DNA from: Bin87 sp965207585
Lineage (GTDB): Bacteria > Chloroflexota > Dehalococcoidia > Lucifugimonadales > UBA3495
Assembly (NCBI GenBank): GCA_965207585.1
Contig: CBDBMT010000002.1
Location: 62,001 to 126,000 of the forward strand
Length of the DNA stretch: 64,000 nucleotides
Direction of reading: 5' to 3'
Positions 40,888 to 48,904 of this stretch are shown here, one piece after another (the stretch's first letter is position 1; each line of letters begins with the position of its first letter). The notes beneath the pieces are model-generated. The model worked only from the letters and a program-made list of their open reading frames with translations, was not told the DNA's origin and did not search any database. The translations under genes and the position numbers were made by a program.

Positions 40888-41898
40888 ATGTCGGGCACCA
40901 TGTCAGCCGCAGTTGAAGAGCGAAATCTCTCCAATGAGGATGCCGGCGTTATCGCATCGGCGGCGCCGGTAACGCTGGCCGAGGCGTACCGGTACTGCGA
41001 AACGCTGGCGCGCAGCCACTACGAGAATTTCAACGTCGGCGGTTGGATCACGCCCAGGCAAAAACTGCCGCACGTCTATGCGATGTACGCCTGGTGCCGG
41101 ATGGTGGACGATTTGGGCGACGAATCTTTGCCGGCAGAACCGGTGGCAACCGCAGTTGCTGACGGCAAACTCGACGACACGATCGCCGCCCATCGCCGCG
41201 GCCGACTAGCGTGGTGGGAAAGCGAGCTGGACGCGATCTATTCAGGGCAACCCGCGCACCCCATATCAATCGCGGTACAGCACACGGTCAACTCGTTCGA
41301 TATCCCGAGGGAACCGTTCCATCTCCTGATACGCGCCAATCTGATGGATCAGGGATCCGGGCGTTTCGAGACACTCGACGAAGTAGTGGAATACTGTCGC
41401 CACTCCGCAAACCCGGTCGGACACCTGTACCTGTACTTGTTTGGGTACGCCGACCGTCGGCGGCAACTCCTCGCGGATCATACCTGCACCGCCCTGCAAC
41501 TCACGAATTTCTGGCAAGACGTCAGCCGCGACTATCGGGACCGCGGCCGGATCTACCTCCCTCAAACCGACATGAAGCGGTTCGGTGTCACCGAGAGCGA
41601 CATCGCGAGCGGATCAGCGACCGCGGCGTTCCGCTCGTTGTTGCGATACGAATGCGACATTGCGATGCGAATGTTCCAACAGGGCGCGCCGTTGGTTGGG
41701 TCGCTCGACCGTCGCGCCCAACTGCCAGTGGCCCTCTTCACACGGGGCGGCGTAGCCGTTCTCCACGCCATACGCCGGCAGGGCTACGACGTCCTGAGCC
41801 GCCGGCCCGCATTGTCGAAACGGCAGAAAGCGTGGTTGTTGGCGTCTGCCTGGTTGGGCAACAAGTTGGGCGCCGGGTACGGATTGCCCAATCCTTGA
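40888..41898 (+). CDS. hpnC: Hydroxysqualene synthase HpnC
   Basis: A 336-residue squalene/phytoene synthase fold protein. The two Asp-rich motifs are DDLGD (74-78) and DVSRDYRDRG (211-220). HpnC converts presqualene diphosphate to hydroxysqualene. It lies directly before hpnD and hpnE, the conserved order of bacterial squalene synthesis. Confidence 0.93.
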   Translation: MSGTMSAAVEERNLSNEDAGVIASAAPVTLAEAYRYCETLARSHYENFNVGGWITPRQKLPHVYAMYAWCRMVDDLGDESLPAEPVATAVADGKLDDTIAAHRRGRLAWWESELDAIYSGQPAHPISIAVQHTVNSFDIPREPFHLLIRANLMDQGSGRFETLDEVVEYCRHSANPVGHLYLYLFGYADRRRQLLADHTCTALQLTNFWQDVSRDYRDRGRIYLPQTDMKRFGVTESDIASGSATAAFRSLLRYECDIAMRMFQQGAPLVGSLDRRAQLPVALFTRGGVAVLHAIRRQGYDVLSRRPALSKRQKAWLLASAWLGNKLGAGYGLPNP

Positions 41899-41908
41899 GG
41901 CAAACCCC

Positions 41909-42805
41909 ATGACGACCCCGCTATCGACAGCACCCTCACCGTCGCCCGAGGCGCTGGCCGCTGCGTATGAGGAATGCCGCCGGGTAACCAGGCGCGAAGC
42001 CCGCAACTTCTATTTCGCCTTCCTGACGCTGCCGGCCCGTCAGCGGCGGGCCATTTACGTTGCTTACACGTTCTGCCGATATTGCGACGACTCCGTGGAC
42101 GCCGAAGGAACCCACGCAGAGAAGTTGCAGCGCATCGATCATCTGCGCCGCAAATTGTCTCAGTCCTACGCTGGGAAAGCCGACCAACCGCTGTTCATCG
42201 GGTTATCCGATGTGGCGGCGACCTATAGCATCCCCGAGCAATACTTTCAGGAGGTCCTCAACGGCGTGGAATCCGACCTGGTAAAGACCAGATACGCCAA
42301 TTTCGAGGAATTGCGCGCCTACTGTTACCGGGTGGCCTCGGTGGTCGGGCTGATTTGCATCCACATTTTCGGGTATCGCGGCCGTGAAGAAGCGCGCCAG
42401 GGCGCAATCGACCTGGGGCTGGCCATGCAGCTGACGAACATCTGCCGGGACGTGCGCGAGGACTGGGAGTTCGGCCGGGTCTATTTGCCCGAGGACGAGC
42501 TGGACCGGTTCGGAGTAACCGAGGCGGACCTGGAAAATCACGCGGTGACGGACGGTTTCGCCAACCTGATGCAGTTCCAGATCGACCGAGCCCGGGAGTA
42601 CTTCGCCAGCGGCCGGCGGTTGCTGCCGTACCTCTCACCAAGATCCCGCGCCTGTCCGGCTGCTCTGGGTCTCATCTATGGCGGAGTGCTCAACAAGATC
42701 GAAGCCGCCGGATACGACGTGTTTCGGGAACGTATCAGCTTGAGCAAAGGCGCCAAGCTGGGGTTGATGGCCAGGGCATGGCTCACGGGTCCTTTGATGA
42801 AGTGA
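41909..42805 (+). CDS. hpnD: Presqualene diphosphate synthase HpnD
   Basis: A 298-residue paralogue of HpnC with DDSVD (60-64) and DVREDWEFGRVYLP (181-194). HpnD joins two farnesyl diphosphates to presqualene diphosphate. Its last 28 bases overlap the start of hpnE in another frame. Confidence 0.94.
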   Translation: MTTPLSTAPSPSPEALAAAYEECRRVTRREARNFYFAFLTLPARQRRAIYVAYTFCRYCDDSVDAEGTHAEKLQRIDHLRRKLSQSYAGKADQPLFIGLSDVAATYSIPEQYFQEVLNGVESDLVKTRYANFEELRAYCYRVASVVGLICIHIFGYRGREEARQGAIDLGLAMQLTNICRDVREDWEFGRVYLPEDELDRFGVTEADLENHAVTDGFANLMQFQIDRAREYFASGRRLLPYLSPRSRACPAALGLIYGGVLNKIEAAGYDVFRERISLSKGAKLGLMARAWLTGPLMK

Positions 42806-44217
42806 CCGGTAGACGCAGTGATGCCGAACCATCGGCGCTGGTAATTGGCGGCGGACTGGCTGGCATCGCCGCGGCTGCCAGGCTCGCAGAGTCCGGCTGG
42901 CGGGTTACGCTGCTCGAAGCGCGCAGCTCCCTGGGAGGTCGAGCCTTTTCGTTTGTCGACCGGGAGAGCGGGCGCGAATTGGATAACGGCCAGCACGTAT
43001 TTGTGGGCGCGTGTCGCAACCTCACCGAGTTCTTCGAGCGCATCGAGGTCGGCGACCTGTGGCGCTTGCAGCCCAGGTTGAACGTCGATGTTTATGACCG
43101 CGCCGGGCGCCGGGGGAAGCTCTACGGACTCGGCGGTCCCGCGCCTGTCCACCTGCTGGCGGCTTTCGTCACCTATCGCCACCTGAGCCTGGGCGACAAG
43201 CTACGCGCGGTCCGCGGGGTAATCGCCGCGATGCTGGCCGACCGGACCGCCGCGGAGATGGAAACCACTTCGTTTTACGACTGGCTGAGAGCCCACGGCC
43301 AGTCGGAACGGTGCATCGACAACCTTTGGAACGTGATCATCGAAGGAACTCTCAACGACAACATCCGAGATGTCAGCGCGGCGATGGGATTGATGATCGC
43401 CCAGGACGGATTGTTGAAGGGGAGGCGCGAGATCAACATCGGGTATCCCAAGGCTCCCCTGGCACAGGCCGTAGGCGCGCCGAGCAAAACCTACCTGCAC
43501 AAGCTGGGCGTGCGGACTCTGCTCGGCTGCCCGGTCCATGCCATCAAGGCCGATGAAGACGCCTCAGTGCTGGGCGTCGAGGCTGGGGCCGGCCGGATTT
43601 TCCGCGCCGACGCCTACGTGAGCGCGGCGCCGTTCTGGATCCTGCCCAGCCTGATCCCGGACCATCTGGCGGGAATGGCGCCGTTCAATTCGCTCGCCGG
43701 CTTGCAAGCCTCGCCCATCGTCAATGTTCATCTTCAATACGACCGCCCGGTGATGGAGGGGGAGTTCTGCTACTTTCTCGACAACCCCCTGCAATGGGTG
43801 TTCAACGATTCGCTGATCCGAGGCGGTGACCGCTCGCGCGGCGGCCAGTCGTTGACGGTGTCCATCAGCGCGGCGTGGGAGCACATTGACCTGCCTCGCA
43901 CGGAACTCGCGAGCCGCATTGCCGATGAGATGCAGGCGGCGTTCCCCAGGGCGCGCCAGGCGCAGCTGGTGAATTCAACCGCGGTGAAACAGCGCAACGC
44001 CACTTTCCGGTGCACTCCCGGGGCACAGCGGTTTCGACCCGGACCGGTCACCGCGTCGCCCAATCTCTTTTTGGCAGGGGAATGGACTGACACCGGATGG
44101 CCCTCGACTATGGAGGGGGCCATCATCAGCGGATATAATGCCGCTGCGGCGGTTATGTCGAGCCTCGGCGCCGCCACCAGCAACCGGGAGGCCGAGAGTG
44201 TACGACCAATGGTCTGA
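42778..44217 (+). CDS. hpnE: Hydroxysqualene dehydroxylase HpnE
   Basis: A 479-residue FAD-dependent amine-oxidase-fold protein. GGGLAG (24-29) and LLEARSSLGGRAFSF bind FAD; FLAGEWTDTGWPSTMEGAIISGYNAA closes the site in two parts near the C terminus. It reduces hydroxysqualene to squalene. The start overlaps hpnD. The stop overlaps the next gene's GTG start by 20 bases. Confidence 0.93.
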   Translation: MAHGSFDEVTGRRSDAEPSALVIGGGLAGIAAAARLAESGWRVTLLEARSSLGGRAFSFVDRESGRELDNGQHVFVGACRNLTEFFERIEVGDLWRLQPRLNVDVYDRAGRRGKLYGLGGPAPVHLLAAFVTYRHLSLGDKLRAVRGVIAAMLADRTAAEMETTSFYDWLRAHGQSERCIDNLWNVIIEGTLNDNIRDVSAAMGLMIAQDGLLKGRREINIGYPKAPLAQAVGAPSKTYLHKLGVRTLLGCPVHAIKADEDASVLGVEAGAGRIFRADAYVSAAPFWILPSLIPDHLAGMAPFNSLAGLQASPIVNVHLQYDRPVMEGEFCYFLDNPLQWVFNDSLIRGGDRSRGGQSLTVSISAAWEHIDLPRTELASRIADEMQAAFPRARQAQLVNSTAVKQRNATFRCTPGAQRFRPGPVTASPNLFLAGEWTDTGWPSTMEGAIISGYNAAAAVMSSLGAATSNREAESVRPMV

Positions 44218-44860
44218 ACAGCGCACTAACCTCACCGAGGCTACTCGTGAAATGTACCGGCGCGGTCTGGTGGGCGCGTACTCCGGGAACACCAGCCTGC
44301 GTTTGACCGACGCCGGAGACGACAGCCTGCTGCTGGTGACCCCGACGCATCATCCCTACTACCGGCTGAAACCGGATGAGCTGGTAGTGGTGAACCTGGA
44401 GGGTGAACCGGTGCTTCCCGCTCCGATGCGGCCCTCGTCGGAAACCCGCCTGCACCTCGAGATCTATCGCCAGAGGCCGGACGTGCAAGCGGTAGCGCAT
44501 ACCCACTCCATATACGCGTCGGTGGCGGCAGTCATCGGCCGGGACATTCCGCCGCTGATCGACGAGATGCTGATGACCATCGGCGGGCCAATCAAGGTCA
44601 GCAGGTACGCCTTCCCGGGAACGCAGGAACTGGCCGAGCAAGCCTACGCCGCGCTGGGCGACCGGAACGCCGCCCTCCTGCGCAACCACGGCGCCGTGGG
44701 CGTGGGGCCGGACATCTGGGAGGCATTGGAAGTCTGCGACCTGGTGGAACGGCTGGCACAGATTTTTGTGCATGCCCGCAACTTCGGCCCACGTGCCGCT
44801 GCCCCACTACCCGACGACGCCATAGCGACCGAGATGCAGATGTTTCAGGACCACCGTTGA
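44198..44860 (+). CDS. Class II aldolase/adducin family protein
   Basis: A 220-residue fuculose/ribulose phosphate aldolase-fold protein. Zinc ligands are H101 and H103 in AHTHS and H164 in RNHG; E82 in SSETRLHLEIY is the catalytic acid position. It cleaves or epimerises sugar phosphates. The start is GTG with CGGGAGG upstream and lies inside the end of hpnE, so it is coupled to the hopanoid operon. Confidence 0.87.
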   Translation: MYDQWSEQRTNLTEATREMYRRGLVGAYSGNTSLRLTDAGDDSLLLVTPTHHPYYRLKPDELVVVNLEGEPVLPAPMRPSSETRLHLEIYRQRPDVQAVAHTHSIYASVAAVIGRDIPPLIDEMLMTIGGPIKVSRYAFPGTQELAEQAYAALGDRNAALLRNHGAVGVGPDIWEALEVCDLVERLAQIFVHARNFGPRAAAPLPDDAIATEMQMFQDHR

Positions 44861-44915
44861 CCGCAATCCGGACCTGGTCACAGCCACCCAACCGCAGATC
44901 AAGTTGCACCAAGGC

Positions 44916-45953
44916 ATGAGCACCCAACCTGGAGCGTCACGCGAGTTTGAGCACACCATTGGCGTGGTCGGAGCAGCATCCGGCTTCGGGGCGCAGATGT
45001 TGTTGTACCTGGAGCGGGAACGCCCCGACTGTTGGCTAGTAGCGATTGCGGAACGCCCGTTGCGCTGGCCCGTGGAACGCATCTCCACCTACCGTCTGGC
45101 CCAAAATCGCGTGGGCGGCATCCTCACCATGTCCGACATTCCAGACTTCATGCAGCAGAAGGCTTGGGATATGTTCCTGGAGGGGCACGAGCTTACGGTC
45201 GCCGACATCCCGGACGTGTTGCAGCTGGAGGGAGTCGATTCGCTGATCCACGTGGGGAGCTATTACGATGGGCCAAACCCGGAACAGTTCTGCGCCGACG
45301 CGCAGCTTTGGCTCCGGGCGGCCCGCATCGCGGGAGTGCGCCAGTTCATCTACCTGTCAGACATTCGCGTCTACGGCGCAAATGCCGACAACCCCATCCC
45401 CATCACGGAGCGAACCTCCACCAATCCCAGCCGCCAACACCGCTACCTCGCCGATGCCGAGCCCGCCTTGTCCGCTACGTCAGACGACGAATCCTCGGCG
45501 GCCAACGCCGATGCCGACGAAGAAATGAAGGTCGCCGTGCTGCGCACCGCGATGTCCATCAGCGCCAATCACGCGAGCCCTGCGGCCGATGAGCTGTTCC
45601 TACCGGCCGTTACCGCCAACCGAAAGCGCAGCTTTCCGCTCCAGTTCCTGCATCAACATGACCTCGCGCGAGCGATAGAACGAGTGATAACCCAGCGATT
45701 GGACGGAGTGTTCAACGTGGCCGGTGACGGGGTGGTAGATTCGTTGGACATTCTGGAATGGTGCCGGGTCCCAGGCTTGCCCAGACACGCCGGATCCAGC
45801 CGTTCGTTCAACTCGATGGGAAGGCACCTGTCGAAACACCCGCTGATAGTAAGCTCTGCCAAATTCAAACAATCCGCCGGTTTCCGGTTCAAGTACTCGT
45901 CCGCGCGCGCCATACGCGCGTATTGCCACTCGGTCCTCCTCGAACCGGCCTGA
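44916..45953 (+). CDS. Atypical NAD-dependent epimerase/dehydratase-like (extended SDR) protein
   Basis: A 345-residue Rossmann protein. VVGAASGFGAQ near residue 20 resembles the SDR glycine motif. SLIHVGSYYDGPN, FIYLSDIRVYGANADNP and HQHDLARAIERVI match extended SDRs. The Tyr-x-x-x-Lys motif is not recognisable, and there is an acidic insertion (SDDESSAANADADEE), so catalysis is uncertain. It is 55 bases after the aldolase and 4 before the nucleoside hydrolase. Confidence 0.7.
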   Translation: MSTQPGASREFEHTIGVVGAASGFGAQMLLYLERERPDCWLVAIAERPLRWPVERISTYRLAQNRVGGILTMSDIPDFMQQKAWDMFLEGHELTVADIPDVLQLEGVDSLIHVGSYYDGPNPEQFCADAQLWLRAARIAGVRQFIYLSDIRVYGANADNPIPITERTSTNPSRQHRYLADAEPALSATSDDESSAANADADEEMKVAVLRTAMSISANHASPAADELFLPAVTANRKRSFPLQFLHQHDLARAIERVITQRLDGVFNVAGDGVVDSLDILEWCRVPGLPRHAGSSRSFNSMGRHLSKHPLIVSSAKFKQSAGFRFKYSSARAIRAYCHSVLLEPA

Positions 45954-45957
45954 CGTC

Positions 45958-46902
45958 ATGCCGTCACCGCATCCCCCAGTTCCGGACCCGGTGGTGATCG
46001 ACACCGACCCCGGCGTCGACGATGCCATCGCGCTGCTGATGGCGCTGTCGTGCCCGCAGCTGGACGTAGTGGGCCTGACCACAACGGCGGGCAATGTTCC
46101 GATAGGTCCGGCAACTCGGAACGCGCTGGCTATCTTGGAAAGCGTGGGGCGCGCCGATGTTCCGGTCGCCAGGGGAGCAACTCGGCCGATACGGGGTCGG
46201 TACGCCTACGCTCGCCACGTTCACTCGGCGGAGGGTCTTACCCACCCGCTGCCCGCTCCGAAGATGGGCATAGCAAACACCGGCGCCGTGCAGTTCCTGT
46301 CCGAAACTCTTCGAGCGAATCCGGGCGCCGTCACCGTCATTGCCCTCGGCCCGCTGACCAACCTCGCCCGGTTGCATCGGGATCAACCGTCAGTTTTGCC
46401 GCTGGCGAAGCGCCTGCTCGTGATGGGCGGCGCAGTGCAGACTCCCGGCAATGTCACGCCGCACGCGGAGTTCAACTTCTACAGCGATCCCACCGCTGCC
46501 CGAATGGTGATTGAATCAGGGGTCCCGATTACGCTCATCGACATGGCGCCGTGCCGGCAGGTCTTCCTGACACGGGAGGATGTCCTGGCAGCGCGCCCTT
46601 CCACTGATGTGGGCGTCCTGGCCGAACGGATAATGGCAGGATGGTTCGGTCAAGGCCCTACCCGTGAGCGGTTCAACATGTATGACCCGCTCACACTGGT
46701 CGCGGCAGTGGCCCCGCAAGCGATAGCGTTTCGCTCGGTGACGATGACGGTGGACGACTCGACGAGCACCGACGACAGCGACCTTTGGGGCCGCTGCCGG
46801 CTGCTGGACGAAACCGGCGGGCCCGTGAGCGTCGCTGAACCCGGGGGCGTCGACGTTACGACATCGCTGCGACTGATCCGCGAATTGCTGGGGTGGTCCT
46901 AG
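45958..46902 (+). CDS. Inosine-uridine-type nucleoside hydrolase
   Basis: A 314-residue IUNH-fold protein. DTDPGVDDAIAL (15-26) binds the calcium and ribose, and LLVMGGAVQTPGNVTPHAEFN follows in the usual place. It cleaves N-ribosidic bonds of nucleosides. Position in the extended hopanoid operon raises the possibility of a role in adenine salvage or adenosylhopane processing. Confidence 0.9.
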   Translation: MPSPHPPVPDPVVIDTDPGVDDAIALLMALSCPQLDVVGLTTTAGNVPIGPATRNALAILESVGRADVPVARGATRPIRGRYAYARHVHSAEGLTHPLPAPKMGIANTGAVQFLSETLRANPGAVTVIALGPLTNLARLHRDQPSVLPLAKRLLVMGGAVQTPGNVTPHAEFNFYSDPTAARMVIESGVPITLIDMAPCRQVFLTREDVLAARPSTDVGVLAERIMAGWFGQGPTRERFNMYDPLTLVAAVAPQAIAFRSVTMTVDDSTSTDDSDLWGRCRLLDETGGPVSVAEPGGVDVTTSLRLIRELLGWS

Positions 46903-46936
46903 ACGGCGGCGAACTGAGTACGGGAGGACAAGAACG

Positions 46937-48379
46937 ATGGCAGTCCAAGTCCAGCGCAGAGTATTGATCGTAGTGTTCGACGGCCTTCAGCCGGCGCAGA
47001 TTACGCCGGAGCTGATGCCCAGCCTGTCGGCCTTTGCCCAAAATGGCATCACCTTCGCGAACCATCATCCGGTGTTTCCCACTGTGACGCGTGTCAATGC
47101 GTCGAGCCTGGTCACTGGATGCACGCCCGGCAGGCACGGCCTGGCCGGCAACACCTTCCTGTGCCGGGATTTCGACCCGCACCGCGTCATCCCCGCGCTG
47201 GAACCCACGCTGCAAGAGATCGCCGACTCCACCGGGCGCGCGCTGTTGCTGCCCACGCTGGCCGACGTGTTGGGTCAACACGGCATGGAGTACTTCGCCA
47301 TCGGCACCGGCACCAGCGGCAACGCTTACGTGCACAACCCCAATGCGGACACGGCCGGCGGAGCGACGATTCATCCCGATTTTGCGCTGCCGCGTCCGCT
47401 GCACGCCGAACTGGCCCAACGCTTCGGCGAATGGCCGGCGCAGGACCTGCCCAACACGGCTCGCCTGACCCACGCGAGACGCATCCTCACCGAATTCGTG
47501 CTGCCCGAGCGCGACCCGGCGGTGGCCCTGCTGTGGTCATCCGAACCGGACAAGACGCAGCACGAAGACGGTGTCGGTCTGGGCCGGGCTCCGCAGGCCC
47601 TCGCCGAAGCGGACGCCGAGTTCGGCGAGCTGATGGACTGGCTGCGGGCAACCGGGCGCGCCGAAAAAACGGACGTATTCGTGACATCAGACCACGGATA
47701 TTCCACCATCAGCGAGGTTGTTCGCGTTGAGCAGTTGCTGCGTGAGGCAGAATTCCCGACTATTGACCGGCCCGGGGGTGTCGCGGTGGCGGCCAACGGC
47801 GGCTCGGCGCTGCTGTACGTCAACGACTGCGATCCGAAAACGGCCGAGGGGCTGACCGCGTGGCTGGTTGCGCAACCCTGGTGCGGGCCGCTGTTCGCCT
47901 CCGAACGTGTGGGGTGTCCGGCGGGCACGTTGCCGCTGGCGCTGCTGGGATGCGAAGGGCCGCGCTCGCCCGACCTGATCATGTCCTTCCCGTGGCAGAG
48001 CGTTGACAATCCGGCAGGTTACCCTGGGTTCGCTCCCGCCACAGGAGGCAGTGTCGGTCAGGGTCAGCATGGCAGCCTCAGCCGTCACGAACTGCGGAAC
48101 ACCGGGCTGGCCGGCGGGCCATCGTTCAAGCAGGAAACCATCATCGAGACGCCGACGGGCAACATCGACCTGGCTCCCACCATTCTGCATCTGCTGGGAT
48201 TGGACGCGAAAGCGTCAGCGATGGACGGCAGGGTGTTGGCGGAGGCTCTGGAGAGCGGTGCGCCGGAACCAACGCCGGACCGACAGATCCATAGGGCCGA
48301 GCGACCCGGGTTCGCTCAGGAACTGCAAATCAGCGCGGTGGGGAAGACACAGTACGTCGACTGGGGAAACCGGATGTAA
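46937..48379 (+). CDS. Alkaline phosphatase family protein (nucleotide pyrophosphatase/phosphodiesterase type)
   Basis: A 480-residue phosphodiesterase. D15 in VVFDGLQ, T49 in VFPTVTRVN (the nucleophile) and VTSDHGYS supply metal ligands; HPNADT-like and DLAPTILHLLGLD segments complete the family pattern. It would hydrolyse nucleotide or lipid-head phosphodiesters. No signal peptide is visible. The start follows GGGAGGACAAGAACG. It is probably the last gene of the operon. Confidence 0.87.
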   Translation: MAVQVQRRVLIVVFDGLQPAQITPELMPSLSAFAQNGITFANHHPVFPTVTRVNASSLVTGCTPGRHGLAGNTFLCRDFDPHRVIPALEPTLQEIADSTGRALLLPTLADVLGQHGMEYFAIGTGTSGNAYVHNPNADTAGGATIHPDFALPRPLHAELAQRFGEWPAQDLPNTARLTHARRILTEFVLPERDPAVALLWSSEPDKTQHEDGVGLGRAPQALAEADAEFGELMDWLRATGRAEKTDVFVTSDHGYSTISEVVRVEQLLREAEFPTIDRPGGVAVAANGGSALLYVNDCDPKTAEGLTAWLVAQPWCGPLFASERVGCPAGTLPLALLGCEGPRSPDLIMSFPWQSVDNPAGYPGFAPATGGSVGQGQHGSLSRHELRNTGLAGGPSFKQETIIETPTGNIDLAPTILHLLGLDAKASAMDGRVLAEALESGAPEPTPDRQIHRAERPGFAQELQISAVGKTQYVDWGNRM

Positions 48380-48400
48380 CTGCCGGCATATCCCCAGTGG

Positions 48401-48904
48401 TCAGTTCCCGTCGGGGTTGAAAGGCAAACCGTCCACCAGGACACTCTTGATGACTGCTTGACCTCGGTCGTCCAGAGAGACCACGACCTTCACGTCTTCC
48501 GCGTCCTCCACGATGCGGCCAGTGCCCTCGGGTACAAAGAAGGTGCCGATCCCGAAGTCCAGCCGTCCAGCCGCGTTGATCACCCCGCGGATGTACACCT
48601 CCGCCGATTCCGGCTGCGAGCGGGTGTATGCGCGTGCGCACCACACCTCGCCGCATTCCGCCAGGGTCACATACACCTGAGCGCCCGTAGATTGGCCCGC
48701 CAGGTGCGGGGGGATTTCCGCAATCTCGTAATCCAGGATGGCGTAGTCTCCCTGGAACAGCGAACGCGGGTCGACCGGCGCGGTTTGCAGGGTGATCTCG
48801 CGCCCCTCGGTCAGGGCCGTCTGGCGCACGCCGGCGAAGGCGACCAGACCAACCACCTGCGCAGCCACCACAGCGAAAAACAGGATGCTCGCCAGCCGGG
48901 TCAC
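48401..48904 (-). CDS. GDYXXLXY domain protein
   Basis: A 167-residue protein with one N-terminal membrane segment (4-24) and FQGDYAILDY, the GDYXXLXY motif. These proteins are encoded next to DUF2157/DUF4401 membrane proteins, as here. The soluble domain probably lies outside the membrane. Function is unknown. It overlaps the DUF2157 stop by 4 bases. Confidence 0.85.
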   Translation of the reverse strand: MTRLASILFFAVVAAQVVGLVAFAGVRQTALTEGREITLQTAPVDPRSLFQGDYAILDYEIAEIPPHLAGQSTGAQVYVTLAECGEVWCARAYTRSQPESAEVYIRGVINAAGRLDFGIGTFFVPEGTGRIVEDAEDVKVVVSLDDRGQAVIKSVLVDGLPFNPDGN

